Assembly (NCBI GenBank): GCA_032622095.1 | Contig: CP136062.1 | Span: 142,680,351 to 142,744,350 of the forward strand | Reading direction: 5' to 3' | Length of the DNA: 64,000 bases | From: Siphonodentalium dalli | Taxonomy: Eukaryota; Mollusca; Scaphopoda; Gadilida; Siphonodentaliidae | In this document: positions 12,301 through 22,053 of the stretch, piece after piece | How the letters are laid out: every line of letters begins with the position of its first letter | How positions within the stretch are numbered: the stretch's first letter is position 1 | Made by a program: the position numbers and the translations under genes | Notes under the pieces: model-generated | What the model was told of the DNA's origin: nothing | Database searches by the model: none | Seen by the model: the letters and a program-made list of their open reading frames with translations, nothing else

Positions 12301-13654
12301 ACAGGTACTGTTCAAAGGGAGATAACCAGTGAGTCAGAAATATGTGACATATTAGTTAACAAATGTTACAAAGTGTGGAATGCATAGGGTCGGGATAACA
12401 TTAATTATCATCCCATCGAATAAGGGGCCATCGGGGAATGCGTACTGAACGAGGTGGACTAAAAGGGCAAACTGATCTAACATAGTCGGATCTGCCCAAC
12501 GGATATTAATTTCCGAGCCATTGCCTACGGGAATTTCTCCTGACAAGCAATCAGTCTTGTGGACAGTATGGCGCAAATATAAGTTTAACTCGATAAAGAA
12601 GTACACTGAAGTCATTCTCTTGATATAGGCGCTGGTATTAATTAATCACAAAAGTGTTGCAAAGTAGCATAGCCTGGAGATTGAATTCTGAAAATTCGAT
12701 CGCGACCCAATTATTAAACCGATTGGTCATCGGACAACAGTGTTTGAAAATCGATTTTAACCGTGTCGAGTTAATGATGTCTTTAGGTTATCAGTTTAGC
12801 GACTGGGTTGATGGAAATGTCCACACCCAGCTGAAAGCCGGATCAATTCTGAATTTAATCTCACATTCACGTTTTTTTTTTAAAGTGGGTCAAACCGCCA
12901 GAGTCAAGTTTGTGAGGGCGAGTTTGTGAGAACAAATTGCATCTCTGTGTAAAATATATCAAGTTTAAAACTGTTAACTCAATGCAGCAGTCAGTTCTTT
13001 AACAGAGTGAAATGGCATGGAACATCCCGCTTGGATGTTAAATGATGTTAGCGAATAATCTGGCTAAACACTGTTATGAAATTATATCCAATTTGGAGGC
13101 AAACAACGATATAATTAAATGAAGTGACTCTCGAGCGAGAATTGCCATGCACCCGAAAGACATCTTCTTATTTTACATTGAATCATCTATTCATTTATTC
13201 ACTAAAACTGATCACCTTATACATTTAACTCGATGTATCGTGTTAGACTCTATCGAGTTGTTATATAACACGACAAAAGAGTCCAATTATATATATACAC
13301 TACATACTTGTTAAAAATAACTATGCGACCCAGTGCGCATAATACTAGCAAAAAGGTGTTACCAATGAACTAACACTTTCAAAGTATTAACTATTTTGGC
13401 CAATCAGAACTGACTTACACATCCGGGATCTTTCAACTTTGAACACAGCAATAATTCGCACATGGCTTAAATGGCGATCGAAAAAGTGAGAAAAACAAAT
13501 AATACCTACGTGGGGTCTTTCTGACCTGGAAAGTGAGTTGAAGGTATGTTTCTTTGAGTATAGAAAACTGTAATGAGATGGCGTTATATTGAAATCATTA
13601 CAGCATCTATATTTCGTTATTTCCTACGGTCAATCTGAATTATATATCAACTTT
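12301..13654. other. No gene seen
   Basis: Frames at 12352-12615 (minus) and 12654-12929 (plus) show no domain, motif or signal peptide that I recognise. The tract is otherwise AT-rich. Confidence 0.4.
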
Positions 13655-13865
13655 CGTTGTTAGTGGGTAACGTTTAACACTATTCAGAGAGACATTCAAC
13701 TCTGTTACTGGGTAACATTTCACACTATTCAAAATTATATTTATCTATACAAGGGGTAACCTTCAACATTATCCAGTGCTACATTAAACTAAGTTACTGG
13801 GTAACATAAATATTCACACTATTCAGTGTTATATTTATAATTTTTCAGTGTTATATTTATCTTTT
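13655..13865. repeat. Degenerate ~45-bp tandem repeat
   Basis: Four to five imperfect units built on GTTACTGGGTAACATTTCAC followed by ACTATTCA and GTGTTATATTTA, with GGTAAC cores near 13662, 13706, 13753 and 13797. Confidence 0.75.
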
Positions 13866-13974
13866 TAACACGAATACCGAGTCGAATTTAACCCGGTTTC
13901 TGGAGAATTCTAACCCGACTTGACCGTCTTAAATTCATCCAAAACGAAATTCGGTAGAATATAATACGAAAACT

Positions 13975-14612
13975 GTTTAGATTAACCCGATATCTGTTTA
14001 GATTTAACCCGTTATCTGTTTAGATTTAACCCGATATCTCTTTAGATTTAACCCAGTATATATTTAGATTTAACCCGATATCTGTTTAGATTTAACCAGA
14101 TATCTGTTTAGACTTAACCCGATATCTGTTTAGATTTAACCCGGTATCTGTTTAGATTTAACCCGATATATGTTTAGATTTAAACCGATATGTTTAGATT
14201 TAACCGATATCTGTTTAGTTTTAACCCCATATCTGTTTAGATTTAACCCGATATCTGCTTATATTTAACAAGATATCTGTTTAGATTTAATCCGTTATCT
14301 GTTTAGATTTAACCCGATATATGTTTAGATTTAACCCGGTATATGTTTAGATTTAACCCGATATCTGTTTATATTTAACCCGATATCTGTTTAGATTTAA
14401 CCAAATATCTGATTAGATTTAACCAGATATCTGTTTAGATTTAACCCGATATCTGTTTAGATTTAACCCGATATTTGTTTAGATTTAACCCGATATCTGT
14501 TTAGATTTAACCAGATATCTGTTTAGATTTAACACGATATCTGTTTAGATTTATCCAGATATCTGTTTAGATTTAACCCGATATCTGTTCAGATTTAACC
14601 ATATATATCTTT
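13975..14612. repeat. 22-bp satellite, about 29 copies
   Basis: Tandem units of consensus TGTTTAGATTTAACCCGATA plus TC, with scattered substitutions and a few short or long units. The array is cut at 14613 by an element chain and resumes at 18772-18850 with the same unit, so the two blocks were probably continuous once. Confidence 0.95.
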
Positions 14613-15094
14613 ACTAGAAGGTGACCCGACTTCGTCCGGGTTTGACCTTGAATTGTCTATTTTGAAGGCCAAGGTCAAGTGGGGTCACGATTTGACCCGT
14701 CCAAAACACAGTGCCCGAACAAAAGTACCCGACAAAAGTACCCGTCGAAATCCATCCGGTTTTACCCGATTTGACCTTGAATTGACCATTTTGAAGGTCA
14801 GGTGGGGTCAAACACCAACACCCCAAAAATGGTGGAAATCGGCCCAGTGGATACCGGGAAATCGGCCCAGCGGATACCGAGATACCATATGCATCAAATT
14901 TCGTCCGTAAAAATCCGCCAGTTTAACCCGATTTGATTTCCACTCAAGTATATAAACGCGCCTCATACACACACGCTCATTAATTATCAAGTTTCAACGT
15001 AAAGATAAATTACCATCGGTGCCCGAGATATCGCCAAGACGTCTGAAACAGTCAAATGCATCGGCCGGTTAAGCGTTAACGTGATCTAACGTTA

Positions 15095-15223
15095 GATAGA
15101 TAGATATATTTATTCAGCAAAAGACGCCCCATTATAGGGACAGGTTGCCATGTATAATAATATTAACAGTGTATCATGTGACATCATACAATATATTGAC
15201 ATTACATACATTGAATAATAGTG

Positions 15224-15267
<44 letters not shown>

Positions 15268-16875
15268 TTAATTGCGTATATTTTTATCTGCATAGTGAGT
15301 TAGCATACATGATTCAACACACGTAATTTGTCTAGTTTAGCTGTGATCTGGCCTCGAATAACCGCTTGACTATACGTTGCAGATTTGGGAGCATATTTGA
15401 GCTGTGCCATTGGCTAATACATGTGTGAGTTGGTCCAATCTACTCATCAATCGAAAATTGATAAAATTGTCACCCATAATTTTAATGAGTTCATTCCGTA
15501 TAGGAAGAAATGTTGGACAATCAATTAGGAAATGCCTCTCATCGTCGATGGCTTCGTCATTACACATAACACATAATCTTCTGGCTAAAGGAATCGGTGG
15601 TTGGGCGTGACGACCCTTTTCAATGGCAAGAGAATGATTACTTATTCTTAGACGTGTAAATGATGAGCGGTCAGCTAGCGACGCTGTATTTAAGAGATAG
15701 GGTTCTAGGACAATATCTCTTTTAAAAAGTCGATATGTTCTTAATTTATTATTTCCAGTTTTTGAAACACCATCACGCATACTTGTTCTGAAATTTTCAG
15801 TGTGATTTTCTCTGAGCTGGCATTTAAATGACTTTAGAAGCTTGTTAATTAGAGGCTTGTTGTTAGTAATGTCGGAGGGTATAGTCAAGCCAAATGACTC
15901 CAGACGTTTGAATATCGAATTCCCAGCTACCCCGCTGCGCTGTTCACGCATTGCATCATTTAATATGCCACTGGTACAACTGGATGAGATTTTAACCGCA
16001 TATGAAGCCATTCTACACAAAGCGTCAATATATAACGGGTAGCTCCCTAATTCGGCTCTGACTGCATTGTTTGAAGCGTATTTACCGACTCCAAGTATTT
16101 GTTTGCAATGTGTGATATGAAGTTTCTCACACGGATAACGTTCGTGATTTTTGATTGTTAATTCACTTGCCCATAATTCACTGCCATATAGAAGTATAGG
16201 CTTGATTAACTTATCAAACAGTTTAAGGGAAGTTTTTAGAGGGAGGGGCGCTTTATTTGCACACGCACGAGATATTGAATAAAGAGCTTTTCGCCCTTTG
16301 CCACTCAAATTATTTACGGCCTGCGTGAATTTTCCTGTGCTGGAAAACGTCATTCCGAGATAGGTATATTCATCAACCAGATCCAAGGGATTATATTCGA
16401 GGAAAAACTGTGGGTGAACTTTTGGCTTCCTCGATCTGAAAATCAAGCTTTTCGTCTTCTCCGTGTTTATCGACAGGGCATTTTGTCGCGTGAAGGACTG
16501 GAGTTTGTCTAAACATCGCTGAAGTCCTTCTGGACTCTCAGAGACCAAAACTAAGTCATCTGCGAAGAGCAAATGATTGAGAGCGCTAGATCCAATACGT
16601 AACGGTTCACATTTGTCATCGAAAATGTCCTTAATGTCATCAATGAATATTTTAAATAGTAAGGGCGATAATTTACATCCTTGTCGTACTCCAATTGTGG
16701 AGAGATGTGAAGGACTGATACCGTTGCTTGTATTTATGCTATAAAGACTTGACTTGTATAGTGATTTTAATATTTCCAATGAAAATCCTGAAATGCCAGC
16801 TATTTCCATTTTTCTAAACAGAAATGTTCGATTAACAGTATCAAAAGCTTTCCTAACGACGTCATAGAAAGCTTT
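15095..16875 (-). mobile_element. 5'-truncated non-LTR retrotransposon
   Basis: Inserted within U1, as shown by the uninterrupted U2 sequence at 18341-18356. On the minus strand the element runs from a truncated RT domain to a 3' region that includes an (AT)n tract and ends with ATATATCTATCTATC, a microsatellite-like tail as in several LINE clades. At the 5' junction a ~16-bp host word (TAACGACGTCATAGAA) occurs twice, 16853-16868 and 16879-16894, so the junction was rearranged during insertion. A clean target duplication is not seen. Confidence 0.88.
15227..15264. repeat. (AT)n microsatellite
   Basis: Uninterrupted AT dinucleotides inside the 3' untranslated part of the LINE. Confidence 0.97.
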
Positions 16876-16890
16876 CTCTAACGACGTCAT
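15370..16890 (-). pseudogene. Truncated LINE reverse transcriptase with C-terminal zinc-type motif
   Basis: A 506-codon open frame carrying the C-terminal part of a non-LTR polyprotein. Visible landmarks: remnant of RT motif A (KAFDTVN at residues 14-20), GVRQGCKLSP (67-76, motif B), FADD (109-112, catalytic motif C), YLGM (177-180), LLYGSELW (233-240), and a terminal C-x2-C-x9-H-x4-C cluster (Cys440, Cys443, His453, Cys458). RT copies element RNA into DNA at a nicked target. The endonuclease domain and the RT fingers are missing. The first five codons (ATG included) lie in host sequence, and the aspartate before KAFD comes from duplicated junction sequence with one residue too many, so motif A is not authentic. 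The frame downstream is undamaged, implying fairly recent insertion. The layout resembles Jockey/I-group LINEs of aquatic invertebrates; the clade is an inference. Confidence 0.9.
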
Positions 16891-17302
16891 AGAAGTTACG
16901 CATTGTTTTTATCCAGATGGAAGATAGTACCACTTCTTCTTGATAATCGAGGCAGATAACTAAAACGGATACATACGCATTATATATCGTTGGAAAGAGG
17001 AAACACGAAAGATTCTCACATTGTCATTATTATGACTGGCATTTTATTATTCGCGCTGTTTCGAATCGATTTGTAAGCACCGAACTCAAATGAAAGTCCC
17101 GTAACACAGCGTAAAAACAGATTTGACCTCGGCACGTGAAAAGTTGACCTCGGATCTGACAATCAATAGGCCTATGTTACTCCTGACCCGAAAATACCCC
17201 CACATACCAAGTTTCATCGAAATCGGGTCGGCCGTTTTCGAGTTCATCGATTACACACACACAAACAAACAAACAGATCTTCCAAAATATATAATAGACT
17301 AG

Positions 17303-17863
17303 CCGATGAGCCCGACGTTGTCCGGGCTATTCAAAAACCAAATTTCAAGTCGATAGCTCTACCCAGCCCGACGTTGTCCGGGCTATTCAAAAACCAAATT
17401 TCAAGTCGATAGCTCTACCCGTTTCCGAGATCTGGTCTGCGCATGCGCGAAGCTGGCGTCACACGGGCTCGGCGACCCGATAAAATTAGTATCCGGGGCA
17501 ATAAACATTCACACACCAAATTTCAAGTCGACAGCTCCACCCGTTTCCGATATCTCGTCTGCGCATGCGCGAAGCTGACGTCGCACGGGCTCGGCGACCC
17601 GATAAAATTCGTATCAGGGGCAAGATACATTCACAAACCAAATTTCAAGGCGATAGCTCCGCCCGTTTCCGAGATCTCGTCTGCGCATGCGCGAAGCGGG
17701 CGCCGCACGGGCTCGCCAATACGACAACATCCACCGCCTGGTCAAACTACACACACGTACCAAGTTTGGTCCAGATCGGTCGAGAATCGTAGATTTGTAT
17801 AAATGACAAATATACAGACATACAGACAAACAAACAGACAGAGGTCTTCAAAATATATATGAG
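17303..17863 (+). mobile_element. Repeat unit M with 122-bp internal tandem repeats
   Basis: Lies between U1 and U2 and ends with the same terminal signature (AACAGACAGAGGTCTTCAAA, ATATATATGAGACTAG). It starts CCGATGAGCCCGACGTTGTC, and about 60 bp of the start is duplicated (17308 and 17367). Three units with exact 122-bp spacing carry CCAAATTTCAAGTCGATAGC, CCCGTTTCCGAGATCT and CTGCGCATGCGCGAAGC. Short frames over this region are translations of the repeats. Confidence 0.75.
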
Positions 17864-18771
17864 ACTAGAAGGTGACCCGACTTCGTCCGGGTTTGACCTT
17901 GAATTGTCTATTTTGAAGGCCAAGGTCAAGTGGGGTCACGATTTGACCCGTCCAAAACACAGTGCCCGAACAAAAGTACCCGACAAAAGTACCCGTCGAA
18001 ATCCATCCGGTTTTACCCGATTTGACCTTGAATTGACCATTTTGAAGGTCAGGTGGGGTCAAACACCAACACCCCAAAAATGGTGGAAATCGGCCCAGCG
18101 GATACCGGGAAATCGGCCCAGCGGATACCGAGATACCCTATGCATCAAATTTCGTCCGTAAAAATCCGCCAGTTTAACCCGATTTGATTTCCACTCAAGT
18201 ATATAAACGCGCCTCATACACACACGTTCATTAATTATCAAGTTTCAACGTAAAGATAAATTACCATCGGTGCCCGAGATATCGCCAAGACGTCTGAAAC
18301 AGTCAAATGCATCGGCCGGTTAAGCGTTAACGTGATCTAACGTTATGACCTCTAACGACGTCATAGAAGTTACGCATTGTTTTTATCCAGATGGAAGATA
18401 TAGTACTACTTCTTCTTGATAATTGAGGCAGATAACTAAAACGGATACATACGCATTATATATCGTTGGAAAGAGGAAACACGAAAGAATCTCACAGTGT
18501 CCTTATTATGACTGGCATTTTATTATTCGCGCTGTTTCGAATCGATTTGTAAGCACCGAACTCAAATGAACGTCCCGTAACACAGCGTAAAAACAGATTT
18601 GACCTCGGCACGTGAAAAGTTGACCTCGGATCTGAAAATCAATAGGCCTATGTTACTCCTGACCCGAAAATACCCCCACATACCAAGTTTCATCGAAATC
18701 GGGTCGGCGGTTTTCGAGTTCATCGATTACACACACAAACAAACAAACAGATCTTCCAAAATATATAATAG
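17864..18771 (+). mobile_element. Repeat unit U2, uninterrupted copy
   Basis: A 908-bp near-identical copy of U1: only a few differences over the first 480 bp and about ten over the last 430 bp. It shows the pre-LINE sequence CGTTATGACCTCTAACGACG and leads directly back into the 22-bp satellite. Confidence 0.85.
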
Positions 18772-18850
18772 ATATTTAACCCGATAATATATTTAATCCG
18801 ATATCTGTTTAGATTTAACCCGATATCTGTTTAGATTTGACCCGATATCG
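18772..18850. repeat. 22-bp satellite, continuation
   Basis: Three to four units of TGTTTAGATTTAACCCGATA type, the same family as 13975-14612. Confidence 0.9.
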
Positions 18851-19513
18851 TGTTGAATGTATCTAAGACTATCTGTCAGGATAATTTAACACTTATCGTT
18901 CAACGGGTTGAATTAAACACTTTTCGAGTTAAATTTTAAACTATCGGTGTTAGAGTGTTTCACATAATTGTAATGTTTCATAATAATTGGGTCTCGACCG
19001 AGTTTTCACAATTAAATCTCCGGGCCAATTAAAGATATAACAGTTTAATCTTCACACTGTATCGGGAATAACTTTGAACGATCCGGTATATTGTATTACT
19101 ACGAAATTTAGTTCTCCGATCAGACTCGAATTCAGTTCAACAACGATGAGTCTGTGCAAGACGATGATATGACAAAATGGGTTATTCCTTTAATACACAC
19201 TCGAGTTAATGTGGATGAGGAAGTGTCAATATATTTATGATAATTAACAATTGATTGTGTGTCGTATCGGTTGGCCATACCAACAGTCAATAATACGTTA
19301 ATTCGATTAACGGCTATACCGTTTCCATAGGTAAACGATGGACACCGTATGTTCGCGTGAGTGAGCCTGGGCATTGGATATCAGAATATCACATTCAAGC
19401 GCGAAATAAGCACAATGTATGCCTTTAATGTGTGTGAATACTTAATTGAAATCGAATGTTTAGAAGTTCTCAAACGGCATATAACATGTTTGAGATCCGA
19501 CCCGACACTCATT
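18851..19513. other. No gene seen
   Basis: AT-rich sequence with no recognisable frame or repeat. Confidence 0.45.
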
Positions 19514-20040
19514 GTATAACCAGTTATCTCAGTCGCTCTTATCGCATTCATAAAAGGCGTTCAGAGAAGAGAATCAAAAACAATTCGATCCCGCTGTGTC
19601 CGTGTTTAACACAAATAAAGTGATATTGGCCTGCTTTCCAGACCAGAAACCGGATTGCAGGTACCAATAAATAAGAACAAAAACAGGACTATAATGGATC
19701 TTTCCGCGTTCCATCGATTGAACTGTGCTGATTGATTCGGAATTGGACAAAGCTTGTTGATGTGCACGAACCTCTTTAATTGTTTCCATCTTTTTATTAG
19801 AGCAACGACGCGAATAGAAACCATCAGTTTGCCAAACGATAAACAGTTGCATAACATGCACTTTCGCTTCAATGCCATAAACGAGTTGTAAACAGACAAG
19901 AAACTCGAAAACATTTCTCGCCCTCAAATTCCCTTAAACAATCATCTGCAAAGCGTGGGTGTGTTTACCGGACCCCGTACACTACATTGATTACAACCGT
20001 GCATATCGCACAAGCGTGAGTTGTACGCATGGGTACATAC
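19514..20040. repeat. Diverged direct repeat, copy 1 of 2
   Basis: Collinear with 20297-20760: TGTATAACCAGTTATCT, CGCTCTTATCG, TTGGCCTGCTTTC, ACCAATAAATAAGAACAAAA, TGATTGATTCGGAATT, GACAAAGCTTGTTG and TTAGAGCAACGACGCG occur in the same order in both. On the minus strand both copies keep a frame containing VRAHQQALSNSESIS (copy 1) or VRAQQQALSNSESIS (copy 2). The source is unidentified and could be a transposon or a duplicated exon. Confidence 0.8.
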
Positions 20041-20296
20041 CGGTCCCATATATCATGAACAATAAATTTTCTTTTATAAGATGGCACATTTCATATATTC
20101 CGCTGCCGACGAAAGATATCTGTGTAAACTGTTGCAATGAAGAATTATTCGTCAAATTTCTATCCGACAAAATGTTTCACAGAATCGTCAGTGTTACCAT
20201 CCTCTATTAGAATACTAAAGCTTCCAAATTCTGGAAATCTCCATTAGCGCCCATTTCAAATTAAAGTTGCAATTTTCTAACTGAAACCTCACACTC

Positions 20297-20760
20297 ATTG
20301 TATAACGAGTTATTTTGGTCGCTCTTATCGGCTTCAAATGAAGAGATAATAATAAAAAAAAACAATGGGCTCCAACGGTATTCTTGATTAACACACATAA
20401 AGTGAAATTGGCCTGCTTTCTGGACCAGACCCCAGATTGCTGATACCAATAAATAAGAACAAAAACAGAACTAATGGATATTTCCACTTTCCATTGATCG
20501 AATTTGCTGATTGATTCGGAATTAGACAAAGCTTGTTGTTGTGCACGAACCCCCTTAATAGTTTCCGCCATTCTTTTAGAGCAACGACGCGATCAGTGAT
20601 ATAAGTGATTTTGTCTCGATGTCATAAAGGAGTTGTGAACAGACCGGAAACATTTCTGGCCTCATATCCCGTCCAGCAACGGTACCAATGCGGTTACATG
20701 TATCTCACCACGTACCGGTTGTTGTTCGCGTGGGTAGCGGTCGGTTATAACATCAATAAA
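20297..20760. repeat. Diverged direct repeat, copy 2 of 2
   Basis: Partner of 19514-20040, with several short indels between them. The minus-strand frame here (20215-20571, 118 codons) begins MAETIK and continues with the shared peptide. Codon-level conservation cannot be judged reliably by eye. Confidence 0.8.
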
Positions 20761-20787
20761 GATATTACGTTTCCGATTCCACTGTCT

Positions 20788-22053
20788 CACTGGGGGGAAA
20801 CTGTTTCACCAGAATCGATTCTATCGCCTTTCCGGTTCCGTCTCTATCGCGATTTCTAAAACATATTTTCAAAGTTTTGACCGTTGTTTATAGACTGAAT
20901 GTCAAAACAGAATGTATTCTCCAATAACAATCGACAGATTATGTCTTTATACGTGTTTATTGATGACAGTAATGCAAAATCGGCTGCATGTTGTGCAAAG
21001 TTAGAGACGTATAGTGCATTTGGGTGCATTTCCCATGCAAATTAAGCAGCACTTTGATGCTCAGATTATCGGCCTTGTCTACTTTAAATTGGACTGAAAC
21101 TTGTCAAGTTTTATGGTTGAACATTAGATAATTATAATACAATACCCCCCGACGGTTCCTCGCCGTACAAGTCCTTCAAATTAGTGTCTCAAAAAGCAAC
21201 AAAAGGTTCCGATTCTATTGTGATGTTTATGTTCACGATCGGTTCTTTCGTTCCTGTCTACAGTACATTTATATTCGATCAGATTATTTGATTGTACATC
21301 TATAGTTGCCCAATGACAATACATGGTCATATATGGTTTAAAATTGTAGCCATAGTAAATCAATAGATGAGTTTTAGTGGTCCCAAACGATCATAGGTCA
21401 GATATTAAAGATGATCCACCGATAATCTTTATTATCCAACCTATGATGCTTTGGGACTACTGAAAAACTCATATTGGTTTTGCTGTGACTATAGTTTGAA
21501 CCATATATGGTAATATGGCAACTAGAAACACAAATGAACTATCTGGTCGAATATAATATTACATTAAACGGGGGGCGAAAGAACCGATCGTGAACATAAA
21601 AATCACATTAGAATCGGAACATTGCGTTGCTTCTTTTGATGAATTAATTTGAGGGTATTTTACTATGAGGAGCCATCGAGAGTTGTGCTGTAATCGTGTC
21701 CTGGCGTTCGATCATACAAGAAGACATATTTCAGTCTAATTAAAAGGTAAAAAGGCCGATAAACGGAGCATCAAAATGCTGCTTAATGTACAAAGGAAAT
21801 GCACACAAACACATTACTCTTCTAAGTGTGCAAAAAATAGCCGACTTCGCATTATTGTCACCAATAATTACGCGCAAAGACACAATCTAGCGCTAGTTTT
21901 TGTAAAATACGTTCTGTTTTAACATTTAGTGTATAAATGGAGGTCAAAACTTTGAAAACATTTGTTTCAAGTCGCGAAAGAGACGGGACTTAATTCGATA
22001 GAGATGGAACCCGATAGGCGATAGAATCGATTCTTGTGAAACAGTTTCCCCCG
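20788..22053 (-). mobile_element. 1.27-kb foldback element, copy 2 (inverted relative to copy 1)
   Basis: The left arm here corresponds to the right arm of 9855-11141 and vice versa, with very high identity arm to arm, while the two arms within each copy are diverged. It starts CACTGGGGGGAAACTGTTTC. The right end reads GAAACAGTTTCCCCC and lacks the final CAGTG, so it seems trimmed by a few bases. No target duplication is evident. Non-coding. Confidence 0.9.

Larger units (their letters stand above)
14613..17302 (+). mobile_element. Repeat unit U1, split by a LINE insertion
   Basis: Begins ACTAGAAGGTGACCCGACTT and ends ...CAAACAGATCTTCCAAAATA TATAATAGACTAG. Without the LINE (15095-16875) it is about 910 bp and nearly identical to U2 (17864-18771). 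Inside is GTATATAAACGCGCC (14948-14962), a TATA-like motif shared by both copies. The 3' end has a (CA)n/(CAAA)n tail typical of tandemly inserting short retroelement-like repeats. No coding sequence of its own; class unassigned. Confidence 0.75.

Noticed and set aside
17300-17335. Possible hammerhead ribozyme (CCGATGAG plus a GCCCGAC/GTCCGGGC stem)
   Set aside because: The core should be CTGATGA and the stem should be followed by GAAA. Here the first is mutated and the second is absent (TATTCAAAAA), so self-cleavage is not supported.
17443-17802. 119-codon frame in the M repeat
   Set aside because: Arises from the 122-bp tandem units; frames differ from unit to unit.
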